Notes: a model not told the origin generated them from the letters alone. 64,000 bases of DNA from Desulfurispora thermophila DSM 16022 (GCF_000376385.1 NZ_AQWN01000010.1:104546-168545), one strand, 5' to 3'. Positions 19,736 to 28,643 are shown, numbered from the stretch's first letter. Numbers and translations are program-made.

Positions 19736-19788
19736 AAATAACCGGCTCACTCCTTTTGACCTTGCAAGATAATCTTACTCTGGAACAA

Positions 19789-20181
19789 TTATAGTGAAAA
19801 ATAACTTGGCAACAGCTCTCCGGCCATGCACTGCTCGTACTGCCCGTGTTTGTTGCACATAAAAACTATCATCCCGGGAGCAAATTCCACCAGCACCTGG
19901 CGACAGGCCCCACAGGGACTGCAATAATCTTCCGTATCCGCTATGATAGCCATGGCCAGGAACTGTTTTTGACCCTCACTCACGGCCTTATACACGGCAA
20001 CCCGTTCCGCACAGCAGGTCAGCCCGTATGAGGCATTTTCCACATTACACCCGGTGTATACCTGCCCGTCGGCAGTCAGCAGTGCTGCCCCCACCAGAAA
20101 GCCGGAATAAGGAGCATAAGCTTTTTCCCTGGCCTGGCGTGCCGTGTTGATCAGCAACTCAATCTCCTTTGCGGATATCAA
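19789..20181 (-). CDS. cdd: Cytidine deaminase
   Basis: Converts (deoxy)cytidine to (deoxy)uridine in pyrimidine salvage. 130 residues. Zinc site: CAE (GLTCCAERVAVYKA) and PCGAC (CSPCGACRQVLVEF); substrate-binding GCNVENASYG. TTG start at 20181 behind GAGGGGG. Position between dgkA and era is as in B. subtilis. Confidence 0.97.
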   Translation of the reverse strand: MISAKEIELLINTARQAREKAYAPYSGFLVGAALLTADGQVYTGCNVENASYGLTCCAERVAVYKAVSEGQKQFLAMAIIADTEDYCSPCGACRQVLVEFAPGMIVFMCNKHGQYEQCMAGELLPSYFSL

Positions 20182-20210
20182 TATATTATCCCCCTCAAAC
20201 TTAAAAAATC

Positions 20211-20591
20211 TCAGCTGGACTGAATTAACCGGACAAATTTAAACCATAAAGGCGGACCCAATACCAGTAAACCAACCAGTACGGCCAATGCGGCCAGGAG
20301 CAAGACCGCCCCCGCAGCTATATCTTTGGCATCTCTGGCCAGAGGGTGGTATTGAGGCGAAACCAAATCCACCACCCGCTCCAGGGCCGTGTTGATGAGC
20401 TCGGCGCTCAGCACAACAAATATCACCAGCAGGAGAACAACCAGGCGAAGACCGCTTAGTCCCAACCACCAGGCCACAACAAGCACAACCAATGTAGCCA
20501 GCAGGTGAAAGCGCATGTGGCGCTGGGTAGCCACGACCAGCCCGATACCCCGCAGGGCACAGAACAAGCTGCGCAAAAACTTGCTGCTCAT
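20211..20591 (-). CDS. dgkA: Undecaprenol/diacylglycerol kinase
   Basis: Small integral-membrane lipid kinase; the Firmicute family phosphorylates undecaprenol. 126 residues, three membrane helices, with the AELINTALERVVDL motif and AKDIAAGAVLL. ATG 20591 overlaps the ybeY stop region with little ribosome-site sequence of its own, suggesting coupling to ybeY. Confidence 0.94.
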   Translation of the reverse strand: MSSKFLRSLFCALRGIGLVVATQRHMRFHLLATLVVLVVAWWLGLSGLRLVVLLLVIFVVLSAELINTALERVVDLVSPQYHPLARDAKDIAAGAVLLLAALAVLVGLLVLGPPLWFKFVRLIQSS

Positions 20592-20595
20592 TTTT

Positions 20596-21057
20596 TCATG
20601 CCCGAACCAGGTCCAGGGAAGATAGTATAGCCTCGGTGCGCGCCAGCATTTCCTGCTCACCCTGGGGCGTATCGTGGTCGTAACCCAGCAGGTGCAACAC
20701 ACCATGCACAACCAGAAAGCCCAGTTCCCTGTCCAAGCTGTGCCCGTACTCCATAGACTGCCTCAAAGCTGTAGGGAGCGAGATGACTATGTCGCCCAGA
20801 ATGCGCCCCTCTCCTGCGTCAGCCAGCTCCTCGCCCTCTTCCATGGCAAAGGAGAGCACATCGGTGGGAGAATCAATCTGCCGGTAACGGAAATTGAGAT
20901 CCCGCATATATTCATCATCCACCAATACCACGCTTACCTCGGCATCTTCCCCTGAAAGCTCCTCTGCCAGGGCCTTTTCCACCACTCGCCGCACCAGACT
21001 GTTCATTTTTTCATCCACTGGCACTGCCGTTTGAAGGTTGTCTACGTAGACCGGCAT
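20596..21057 (-). CDS. ybeY: Endoribonuclease YbeY (rRNA maturation factor)
   Basis: Metal-dependent RNase needed for 16S rRNA 3'-end processing and ribosome quality control. 153 residues; the H3-H5-H zinc motif reads HGVLHLLGYDH, with SPTDVLSFAMEE earlier. ATG 21057 follows AGAGGAG and lies 47 bases inside the end of pgpH. Confidence 0.96.
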   Translation of the reverse strand: MPVYVDNLQTAVPVDEKMNSLVRRVVEKALAEELSGEDAEVSVVLVDDEYMRDLNFRYRQIDSPTDVLSFAMEEGEELADAGEGRILGDIVISLPTALRQSMEYGHSLDRELGFLVVHGVLHLLGYDHDTPQGEQEMLARTEAILSSLDLVRA

Positions 21058-23170
21058 TTTGCTTTTTTCTCCTCTCCACTTCTCTTGCTACATCAGGATA
21101 CTCAATGCGGGAATGGAAAATACCGCCTAAAATTTGCAAAAACGCTGCCGCAATCAAGTCCAGGTCTTTAAAAGTAAGATCGCACTCATCCAGCTGGCTG
21201 TCCAGCAATTTATCCCGGATTATTTTGCGCACCAGAGCTTCCACCCTGTTGGGCGTACGGTTCTGCATGGAACGGACGGCGGCCTCCACCGAATCCGCCA
21301 GCATAACAATGGCTGCTTCTTTGCTTTGAGGCCGGGGACCTTCGTAGCGAAATTCATCTTCATTCACACTACTGTTGCCTTCCAGGGCTTTGTGATAAAA
21401 ATAGCTTACCAAACTGGTGCCGTGATGCTGAGCAATAATCTGCATAATGCTTTCCGGCAGCTTGTACTCCCTGGCCAGTTCCAGGCCATCTTTCACATGG
21501 GCGGTTAGTATTAAAGTACTCAATGTGGGGGCTATTTTATCGTGCGGGTTCTCTTGCGCCAGCTGGTTTTCAATAAAAAAAACCGGTCGCTTCATTTTTC
21601 CAATATCGTGATAGTATGCCCCCACCCGCGCAAGCAGGCTTTCCGCTCCCACCGCCTCGGCCGCCGCCTCGGCCAGATTGGCCACCATAATGCTGTGATG
21701 GTAGGTTCCCGGCGCCTCTGTAAGCAAACGCCTGAGTAAAGGATGGCTGGGATGCGACAGTTCCAGCAACCTGACGGCTGATGTTATACCAAAAGTGTTC
21801 TCCAAATAGGGCAGAGTGCCAATGGTCAACACTGCAGAAAGAATACCGTTGGTAACGCCAAGTAATAAAGCAGAACTGACAATCAAACCAGCTGATGTAT
21901 CGGAAATGATTCCCCAGATCATTATAGAGACCACATTGGTCGCACTGATGTAAAACCCGGCCCGGAACAAGTCACCCCTCTGTTTCAGCCGGCTGACCAC
22001 CAACACGCCGGTCATTCCTCCCACCAGGCCCACAAAACCAAAATGGACTTGTCCATCAGCCATTAAAGACAAGAGAAAACTCAGAATGGCCACCACCAGC
22101 ACAGCCAGCCGGATGTCCAACAAGATGGCAATTAACATTCCGGCAGCGGAGAGGGGCACCATATATCCAAACAACGAACTGAATTCCGGCCATTGGGATA
22201 TATTAATGGCTATAATTCCCCTGGCTACACTTAAGATAACCACGGTTACTATACCGAGCAGATAAATATGCCCCGGTCGCTTATAGATATCCGGATTTTG
22301 CTGCTGGATATACACAAGCACCAAAACCATGAGCATGGCTACCAGAAGGCCACTGCCCAGCACCGGTCGCCAGGGGAAATACTGACGGGAAAGACCCAGG
22401 GCAGCCAGCATCTGCATCTGCTCGGCAGTTACCACATCTCCCGCCCGGATTATTTTCTGGTTTTGCTTGATGGTGATCATGACAGGCGGCACCGCGTCCC
22501 GGGCTGCCTGCCGCAAAGTACGGGTGCGGGCTTCATTGTAAAACTTGTTCGGGCGCAGGTAATAGTTGACAATTTCCCTGCCCAGCTGAACCATGGGAGA
22601 AGGCAAACCGGTCAATGCCAGCTGCTGGCCAATGCGCTCCTTCACCCGGGCCAGCTCATCCTCACTGATCCCGCTGTTAGTGTACAAAGTCACCTGTTTT
22701 ACCAGTTCGTTACTCAAAGACCAGTAATAACGGCTCTCCAAACTCAGCAAGTTTTGCAATACAGCTTCATCCAGTTTAAATGGCAAAACCGCTTTTAATT
22801 GCTCCAACCGGTCACCCGCATGGCCTTCTTTGATTCTACGCATATTGTCGATTAGTGTGGAAATGTTTTTAATCAGCACTCCCTGCACCTGCTCGTCCAG
22901 GTCGTACTGCATGGGCACTCCGGCAGCCGCCCGTTCACGATTTTCTTCTGTTTTTATCTTATCTTCAAAAACCACACTGTGCGGCGCAATCACATCATCC
23001 CTGGCCACTTCCCCCACTTTCAGGTCAACCTGACGGGGCAAATAATTTACTGATATGAGCAGGGAAATCAATAAAAAGAAGAAAATGGCCGCCAACCAAC
23101 GGCGGAATCGACGCTGTTTTAACAAATAAAGCACCGCAGACCATAGCTTGAAAAAAAGGCGCAGCGACAC
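21011..23170 (-). CDS. pgpH: 7TM-HD cyclic-di-AMP phosphodiesterase (PgpH/YqfF family)
   Basis: 719 residues from GTG 23170 behind GAGGTGG; the frame is open further up only as phoH shadow. One N-terminal membrane helix (about 20-42), a large extracytoplasmic 7TMR-HDED domain (about 45-260), seven membrane helices (about 265-460), then a cytoplasmic HD domain with HSIMVANLAEAAAEAVG, YYHDIGKMKRP, the HIKDGLELA-like TAHVKDGLELA and AQHHGTSLVSYFYHKA. PgpH degrades c-di-AMP. It retains its place between phoH and ybeY. Confidence 0.95.
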   Translation of the reverse strand: MSLRLFFKLWSAVLYLLKQRRFRRWLAAIFFFLLISLLISVNYLPRQVDLKVGEVARDDVIAPHSVVFEDKIKTEENRERAAAGVPMQYDLDEQVQGVLIKNISTLIDNMRRIKEGHAGDRLEQLKAVLPFKLDEAVLQNLLSLESRYYWSLSNELVKQVTLYTNSGISEDELARVKERIGQQLALTGLPSPMVQLGREIVNYYLRPNKFYNEARTRTLRQAARDAVPPVMITIKQNQKIIRAGDVVTAEQMQMLAALGLSRQYFPWRPVLGSGLLVAMLMVLVLVYIQQQNPDIYKRPGHIYLLGIVTVVILSVARGIIAINISQWPEFSSLFGYMVPLSAAGMLIAILLDIRLAVLVVAILSFLLSLMADGQVHFGFVGLVGGMTGVLVVSRLKQRGDLFRAGFYISATNVVSIMIWGIISDTSAGLIVSSALLLGVTNGILSAVLTIGTLPYLENTFGITSAVRLLELSHPSHPLLRRLLTEAPGTYHHSIMVANLAEAAAEAVGAESLLARVGAYYHDIGKMKRPVFFIENQLAQENPHDKIAPTLSTLILTAHVKDGLELAREYKLPESIMQIIAQHHGTSLVSYFYHKALEGNSSVNEDEFRYEGPRPQSKEAAIVMLADSVEAAVRSMQNRTPNRVEALVRKIIRDKLLDSQLDECDLTFKDLDLIAAAFLQILGGIFHSRIEYPDVAREVERRKKQNAGLRRQPSNGSASG

Positions 23171-23180
23171 ACATACCACC

Positions 23181-24185
23181 TCATTTGTCTGCGGCACTCT
23201 CCACCGCGTCATACGCTTTAACAATTTCCTGCACCAGCGGGTGGCGGACAATGTCGGCAGACGACAGATACTGGAATGATATCCCGGCAACTCTGGCCAG
23301 CACCTGACGAGCGTGCACCAAACCGGAAAGCTGTCCTTTGGGTAGGTCAATCTGCGTAATATCACCGGTAATTACTGCTTTGGAACCAAACCCCAAGCGA
23401 GTGAGAAACATTTTCATTTGTTCGGTGGTAGTGTTCTGGGCTTCGTCAAGGATAATATATGCATCATCCAGAGTACGTCCCCGCATATAAGCCAGGGGCG
23501 CAATTTCAATTATGTTTTTTTCAATGTACTTCTGGGTGACCTCAAAACCCAGCACATCATAAAGGCTATCATATAGCGGGCGCAGGTACGGGTTCACCTT
23601 TTCCTGCAAATCACCCGGCAAAAAACCCAACTTTTCACCCGCTTCAACCGCCGGACGGGTAAGCACCAAACGGTGCACTTCCTTGTTCCGCAAGGCCTTA
23701 ATGGCCATAACCACCGCCAAATATGTCTTCCCCGTACCGGCAGGACCTATAGCAAATACGATATCATTTTTGCGCAGGGCAGCGATATATTTCTGCTGCC
23801 CTATAGTCTTGGGTTTTACTGCTTTACCCCGTGCCGTAACCAATGCCACATCGCTGGCCAGGTCGAGCAAAATATTTTTTTGCCCGCTGCGCACAGCCCG
23901 CAACACATAATTAATTTCATGCAGCGTAATTCTATTACCGGCAGCATAAAAGTTCTGTAATTCCTTAAAAATTTGCCTGGCCTGCTCCACACCCGGCGGA
24001 GCACCTATAATCACCAGTTCTTCCCCGCGGGCCACAATTTTCACCTGCAGGCTTCTTTCAATCAATGCGATGTTCTCGTCCTGCCGGCCAAAAATTTCGG
24101 CTACAGCCCCGATGTCAGACACTTTAAGCCTGGCTTCTATGTGTTCAGACAAAAGATTTTTCGCCCCCTGCATAATTGTTATCAT
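23181..24185 (-). CDS. phoH: PhoH-family ATPase
   Basis: 334 residues. An N-terminal KH-like portion (about 1-115), then the PhoH ATPase domain with Walker A GPAGTGKTYLAV and Walker B YIILDEAQNTTTEQMKMFLTRLG. Function unsettled; conservation beside ybeY suggests RNA/ribosome metabolism. Its ATG overlaps the yqfD stop (ATGA-type), so the two are translationally coupled. Confidence 0.95.
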   Translation of the reverse strand: MITIMQGAKNLLSEHIEARLKVSDIGAVAEIFGRQDENIALIERSLQVKIVARGEELVIIGAPPGVEQARQIFKELQNFYAAGNRITLHEINYVLRAVRSGQKNILLDLASDVALVTARGKAVKPKTIGQQKYIAALRKNDIVFAIGPAGTGKTYLAVVMAIKALRNKEVHRLVLTRPAVEAGEKLGFLPGDLQEKVNPYLRPLYDSLYDVLGFEVTQKYIEKNIIEIAPLAYMRGRTLDDAYIILDEAQNTTTEQMKMFLTRLGFGSKAVITGDITQIDLPKGQLSGLVHARQVLARVAGISFQYLSSADIVRHPLVQEIVKAYDAVESAADK

Positions 24186-25402
24186 GGCACAAACGCTTTT
24201 TCCATGCCTATGTCTTCACAGGTTTCAGCAGTAATATGAACTCTGACCACATCCTCCGGATTCTTGCCTTTTACCTCTTCCACATCCAAAGCCAGCGGTT
24301 GAACCTGCGGCGGTAATTGCTTATACAAATCCGCCATGGCCCGCTTTTGAGCCAGCGACAAGGCCTGCTCGTGCGTACGGGAGACCACCTTTTTTTCCAG
24401 TTCAAGGTAACGCTGTGATATTATTTCGACAGGTAGCTTTATATTCCTTCCGGCCAGTTTTTTTACCTCTTCATCACAGCGAAAATAGCGAAAGGGTATA
24501 TTTTCCTGCCCCGCTAACATTATAACCCTGTCCCTTATTTTAATACTATAGCGCCGGTACTCACGCCCGGTTTCCGCCGTAATACTTTCTCTGACAGGAG
24601 TTTCACCATATGCCTCATACCAAACGCGGGCTCGCACAATACCCCTGGCCCGCACATAAGCCAATGGAGCGCGGGTAACATCGCCCGGAACATCTTGACC
24701 CGTTTCCGTCGCCGGTACAATGCCCGATATAAGTACCTGACCCGCCGTCACAGCCTCTCCCTCATTAACCACCTGATTACCGTTAATGACCAGAACCTCT
24801 TTAACCAAACCGGCCTTGACAGCTACAACATGAGCTGGACCAGAAGAAGCAACAGGTGGCAATTTTTTTTCCGCTACTTGAATATATGCTCTAATACCGC
24901 TGATGCGCACCCCCACCCAGGACACTTGGGGCAATTGTTCCTTAATACTGTTCTCCAGTTTTCTCACATCAAGCGTCTTTCTCCAAACACCGGGTCTTAA
25001 ACCAGCTTGTCCAGCCAGCTCCTTTACCACCCTGCTGGAAAGCTGCTCATTGCCCTGCACCTCAACAAACCACACAAAACCGGAAAGAACATACAAACCG
25101 AGAAAAAAAACAATAATTCCCGTCAGGAACGCTTTACGACGTCGCATCTTACTCCAAATAAATGGCCAACCACCCCGTTGACCAAACTTCAGCCGGCATC
25201 CGTGCTGTCTGGCTAAATGCCGCAAAGGATGAACAGCACTAAGACGCGCCTGAAAACGCAGCTTATTCTCATCAAGACGGCGGATGTTCCAGAGTAAAAT
25301 GCCTCTACTGGCCGCTTTGTTAATGAATTTCTCTATATTGTAGCCAATAACTTCGATAGTGACAAAGCCCGTAAGAAAAGACAACAATCTGAATAAAAAC
25401 AC
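24182..25402 (-). CDS. yqfD: Sporulation protein YqfD
   Basis: 406-residue membrane protein of the YqfD family, needed for sporulation in the mother cell. A basic N-terminal region is followed by a membrane helix (about 90-110, FLTGIIVFFLGLYVLSGFVWF) and a large extracytoplasmic part with POTRA-like sequence (VEVQGNEQLSSRVVKELAGQAG). GTG start behind GGGGGTGAGGGT. Follows yqfC with 11 bases between. Confidence 0.93.
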   Translation of the reverse strand: MFLFRLLSFLTGFVTIEVIGYNIEKFINKAASRGILLWNIRRLDENKLRFQARLSAVHPLRHLARQHGCRLKFGQRGGWPFIWSKMRRRKAFLTGIIVFFLGLYVLSGFVWFVEVQGNEQLSSRVVKELAGQAGLRPGVWRKTLDVRKLENSIKEQLPQVSWVGVRISGIRAYIQVAEKKLPPVASSGPAHVVAVKAGLVKEVLVINGNQVVNEGEAVTAGQVLISGIVPATETGQDVPGDVTRAPLAYVRARGIVRARVWYEAYGETPVRESITAETGREYRRYSIKIRDRVIMLAGQENIPFRYFRCDEEVKKLAGRNIKLPVEIISQRYLELEKKVVSRTHEQALSLAQKRAMADLYKQLPPQVQPLALDVEEVKGKNPEDVVRVHITAETCEDIGMEKAFVP

Positions 25403-25413
25403 ACCCTCACCCC

Positions 25414-25695
25414 CTATACCTGGTACTCAATGCTTTTAATGCTTCCCTCTACACAAATTTCATCCGGCAAGATATTGCGCAAACACAGCTCGTTGCCCGT
25501 GATGACCACCTGACAGGCACCGGTACTGATGCGCACTTTTTCCTGTGTATATTCAACAATACCCCGGTGGTTTTCCACGCTGACCTGCATATTGCCCACA
25601 ACTACTACCCGGGGCAAATCCATTAAAACATCACCGGGCAACTCCATCCATTCCGCCATTTGCTTTTTTACCTTTTGCCACCTGTCCCAGGCCAT
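25414..25695 (-). CDS. yqfC: Sporulation protein YqfC
   Basis: 93-residue YabP/YqfC-family protein (LPRVVVVGNMQVSVENHRGIVEYTQEKVRI). Mother-cell sporulation gene under sigma-E in B. subtilis, with no known enzymatic activity. ATG 25695 after GGGAGGGG. First gene of the yqfC-to-era run. Confidence 0.92.
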   Translation of the reverse strand: MAWDRWQKVKKQMAEWMELPGDVLMDLPRVVVVGNMQVSVENHRGIVEYTQEKVRISTGACQVVITGNELCLRNILPDEICVEGSIKSIEYQV

Positions 25696-25710
25696 AAAAT
25701 AACCCCTCCC

Positions 25711-25728
25711 GTTTCATGTATATGAAAC
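25711..25728. repeat. Inverted repeat upstream of yqfC
   Basis: GTTTCAT GTAT ATGAAAC, a perfect 7-bp dyad. On the minus strand it contains CATATACAT, reminiscent of a sigma-E -10 element, with GTAATCTT 14 bases further up. It may be promoter, operator or chance. The next 200 bases to selD are very A/T-rich and hold no other gene. Confidence 0.4.
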
Positions 25729-25940
25729 AAAAGGGGACAAGATTACATCATTCCGTTTTAAGCAACATTACAGGAATTATTTATAATTTTATAATTATGC
25801 ATTCATTTAAAAAACATATTTATCAATCGTATTATAGTGATAAATATTTTATATTGATATTATTAATATTTTTATTAATTAAAAATAATTGCAGTGTTAT
25901 TATATACCATGAAAAGTTATGTGTTTGAGGAGATACGATC

Positions 25941-26972
25941 ATGTCGGAGATAAAACTGACCAGTTTGACCAGCGCTGCCGGCTGAGCAGCCAAAGTGGGA
26001 CCGGCCACACTGGCGCAGGTGCTGCGCCATTTACCTGCCACCCGGGCTCCCCAATTGCTGGTGGGCCCGGAAACAAGCGACGACGCAGCTGTATATAAGC
26101 TCAGTGATGAACTGGCAATTATTAACACTGTCGACTTTTTCACCCCGGTTGTAGACGACCCATACCTTTTCGGCCAAATAGCGGCAGCAAATGCTTTAAG
26201 CGACATCTACGCCATGGGGGGCAAACCGCTTCTGGCGTTGAACATAGTCAGTTTTCCCAGCTGCCTGCCTGTAGACATCATGGCGGAAATCCTGCGGGGC
26301 GGGGCGGAAAAAGTGCAAGAGGCGGGGGCCATCGTTGCCGGCGGCCATACTGTTCAAGACAACGAGCCCAAATACGGCCTGGCGGTAACCGGAATTGTGC
26401 ACCCGGACCACGTTCTCAGCAACGCTACTGCCAAACCGGGAGATATACTGGTGCTGACCAAGCCAATCGGGAGCGGGATCATAAACACTGCCGCCCGGGG
26501 CGAGCTTGTCCGGCAGGAAAACCTTCGCCAAGCCTGGTACTGGATGAGTCGCTTAAACAATCATTCTGGCGCGGCCTGCCGGGAAACAGCCTCCGCCCTT
26601 ACTGACATTACGGGTTTTGGACTGCTGGGTCATGCGGCGGAAATGGCCCGGGCCAGCCAGGTGTCAATTTCTCTGGAATACAGTGCTATTCCCTTGCTAC
26701 CACAGGCCCTGGAAATGGCCCGTATGGGGTTAATTCCGGCCGGAGCCTATGCCAACCGGGATTTTTTACAAAATGATGTAAACTTTCCTGCCCATATCAG
26801 TCCAGCTCAACAAGCACTACTATACGACCCGCAAACATCGGGAGGTTTACTGATTGCGGTACCCCCCGAAAATCTCTCCCGCCTGCAACAAAACTTGCTG
26901 GACAAGGGAGATCTGGCGGCCATTATTGGCGAGGTTACTCCCAGAAAGAGTAAATTAATTTACGTAACATAG
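25941..26972 (+). CDS. selD: Selenophosphate synthetase, a selenoprotein (UGA = Sec15)
   Basis: Makes selenophosphate from selenide and ATP for tRNA-Sec. The true start is ATG 25941, 8 bases after GAGGAG. The frame meets TGA at 25983-25985 in the context LTSLTSAAG-U-AAKVGPATL, exactly where SelD has its catalytic Cys/Sec, so TGA is read as selenocysteine. Total 343 residues; a conventional caller would start at 25995 and lose the active site. AIRS-type motifs follow (GPETSDDAAVYKL, ANALSDIYAMGGKP, TDITGFGLLGHA, YDPQTSGGLLIAV). A hairpin with a GGT-type loop lies 25 bases after the UGA. yedF follows after 11 bases. Confidence 0.95.
26011..26029 (+). promoter_or_regulatory. Bacterial SECIS hairpin of selD
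   Basis: TGGCGCAG GTG CTGCGCCA: a perfect 8-bp stem whose apical region reads GGTG, 25 bases 3' of the UGA. Position and loop fit the SelB-recognised bSECIS. Confidence 0.7.
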
Positions 26973-26983
26973 GAGGCTTAGAA

Positions 26984-27592
26984 ATGTCCAAGTTTATTGT
27001 TGACTGCCGCGGCCTGGCCTGCCCCCAACCGGTATTAAAAACGCAAAATGCCCTCCGTACAGCGGAACAAAGCATAATAGAAATAATTGTTGACAATGCG
27101 GTGGCTAAGGAAAATGTTTCCATATTCCTCGCCAATGCGGGAGAAAATTTTTCCTGGCAGGAGAAAGACGGGCTATATCATTTTACCGTTATCCGGGACA
27201 AGGACAGTGCCTCCATCCCGAAACCGGAGGAAAAGCCAACCGCAACAATAAATGAAGCACCGGTTTATTTGGTTACCACCAATGTTTTTGGCCAAGGCGC
27301 ACCAGATTTGGGCCAAACGCTAATGAAGAGTCTTATGGTAACCCTGGTGGAAAGCGATCCGGTTCCCAAAGCATTGCTTTTTTTGAACAGCGGCGTCTTT
27401 CTCACCTGTCAGGGTTCTCCCGTGCTGGAACAACTGAAAAAATTGCTGCAAAAAGGTACCACCATCATCTCCTGTGGTACTTGTCTGGATTATTACAAGC
27501 TCAAGGAAAAGCTGGCAGTTGGGCGGATTGGCAACATGCTGGAGATCAACCAGTTTCTAACTTCTCCCGGGCAAACCATTACCATTGCTTAA
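26984..27592 (+). CDS. yedF: Selenium metabolism protein YedF
   Basis: 202 residues. N-terminal TusA/SirA-like domain (about 1-75) with the CPxP motif in DCRGLACPQPVLKT, and a C-terminal DsrE-like domain (about 90-200) with SCGTCLDYY. Members of this family are found with selD and are thought to deliver selenium or sulfur. ATG behind AGGAGG, 11 bases after selD, so one operon. Confidence 0.92.
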   Translation: MSKFIVDCRGLACPQPVLKTQNALRTAEQSIIEIIVDNAVAKENVSIFLANAGENFSWQEKDGLYHFTVIRDKDSASIPKPEEKPTATINEAPVYLVTTNVFGQGAPDLGQTLMKSLMVTLVESDPVPKALLFLNSGVFLTCQGSPVLEQLKKLLQKGTTIISCGTCLDYYKLKEKLAVGRIGNMLEINQFLTSPGQTITIA

Positions 27593-28109
27593 AGACTATA
27601 TTTACCCCACCCGCATCCTTCCGGGGTGCTCCGGGATTTGTTTTCCTGCGTGACATGAAATAATACACCGGAATACCCAGCATAGTTACGGCAATTCCAT
27701 AACTGTTATAAAGAGTAGCCAGGGTAGTCTGTAAAACAAAACCATTGGTGGATGTTTTGTAGGGACTTAACCTGGTCAGAGTAGGCGGGAAGTCACCTTC
27801 CAGAGCCATGGCATAAGGAATACGCGGGTCGGCGGCAAGCACATGCCCGTTCAAACAGCCAAAAATCGAGACCATTATGCCTATTGTCAGCAGTGTGACC
27901 CCAAAAAATGTACCAAACAACTTTGTACTGACAATGTTAATGGCCTTTGTACCCGCAGTGGCTACTTGTTCCAAAGGCAGGGTGTGCACAATGGCCAAAT
28001 TTACAGTTATGTACACCGCTGCCACAATCAAAATACCACCAATAACTGCCAGGGGGAGATCGCGGCGAGGTTTTTTCAATTCTCCTCTTTCCCCATAATT
28101 ACTTCCAAT
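27579..28109 (-). pseudogene. Decayed APC-family amino acid permease
   Basis: The minus-strand frame encodes SNYGERGELKKPRRDLPLAVIGG... and four further hydrophobic segments, matching the middle of an APC-superfamily permease (the GELKNPRRDLP loop and the helices after it). The frame opens just after an in-frame stop (28110-28112), so at least six helices are missing at the N terminus. After TSTNGFVLQTTLATLY it jumps to a C-terminal-like NSYGIAVTMLGIPVYYF, indicating an internal deletion. About 170 residues remain of roughly 440. Its 3' end overlaps yedF by 14 bases. Substrate cannot be told. Confidence 0.8.
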
Positions 28110-28152
28110 TCACCCCTTTTTTACTTATTTTCCCCCATACAGGCACGCAAAT

Positions 28153-28186
28153 GTAAAAAGGCTGTTGACATAACCTGCCAACAGCC
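28153..28186 (-). terminator. Terminator after the NifU-type selenoprotein gene
   Basis: GGCTGTTG/CAACAGCC stem (28179-28186 with 28160-28167) followed by TTTTTAC on the minus strand. It lies beyond the TAA at 28202, not beyond the TGA, which supports the longer frame as the real gene. Confidence 0.85.
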
Positions 28187-28201
28187 CAAAACCTGCCTGC
28201 A

Positions 28202-28426
28202 TTATCTAACTTCCACGACCTCTTTCACTTCCGGAACTTCCTGCTTGAGCACCCGCTCAATCCCCATTTTCAGGGTATATGTCGCGCCGGGTCACCCACC
28301 GCAGGCGCCTTTCAGCTTGACTTGAACCACTCCGTCACTAGTAACGTTTACCAGTTCAACGTCGCCACCATCGCGTTGCAAAAAGGGACGCACTTTGGCC
28401 AAAGCCGCTTCCACCTTTTCCCGCAC
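28202..28426 (-). CDS. NifU C-terminal-domain scaffold protein, probable selenoprotein (UGA = Sec45)
   Basis: Small Nfu/NifU-like iron-sulfur scaffold. 74 residues from GTG 28426 (or 75 from GTG 28429), both behind AAAGGAGG. REKVEAALAKVRPFLQRDGGDVELVNV leads to KGACGG, then TGA at 28292-28294, then PGATYTLKMGIERVLKQEVP and on to TAA at 28202-28204. In the family this position is the second Cys of the cluster-binding CxxC, so the motif here is C-G-G-Sec. The 29 residues after the UGA continue the domain without a break. A hairpin with a GGGT loop lies 31 bases after the UGA. selD, itself UGA-containing, is 1.2 kb away. A sequencing error (TGC to TGA) remains the alternative. Confidence 0.85.
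28245..28260 (-). promoter_or_regulatory. Candidate bSECIS hairpin of the NifU-type gene
   Basis: On the minus strand TTGAGC GGGT GCTCAA, a 6-bp stem with a GGGU loop, starting 31 bases after the UGA. The loop G-U lies slightly further from UGA than in most known elements. Confidence 0.55.
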
Positions 28427-28456
28427 CACTTTTACCTCCTTTCTATGCTTAAAAGT

Positions 28457-28462
28457 ATTATA
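28457..28462 (-). promoter_or_regulatory. Possible -10 element for the NifU-type gene
   Basis: A perfect TATAAT on the minus strand 30 bases before the GTG start; no convincing -35. Confidence 0.3.
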
Positions 28463-28643
28463 ACCGCTACTCACAGACCATTATGTGAGATGCAGTTAAT
28501 TGCACACTTAGTTTATTTTACTCTCTATACGGCAAACTGGCAAACCATTAGTTTACATTTATAGCATATTGATGAATCAGACGTTATACCTGATTTTATA
28601 AACCAAGCTTATTAAGATTGATTTTATTATAAATGTATTTTAT

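Noticed and set aside
25995..26972. SelD starting at the ATG at 25995
   Set aside because: It would lack the N-terminal active-site segment; the frame continues upstream through a UGA with a good ribosome site at 25941.
27579..28109. Functional small permease
   Set aside because: Lacks the N-terminal half and has an internal deletion; read as a pseudogene.
28292..28474. A complete 60-residue NifU fragment ending at the TGA
   Set aside because: The domain continues in frame past the TGA to a TAA, and the terminator follows the TAA.
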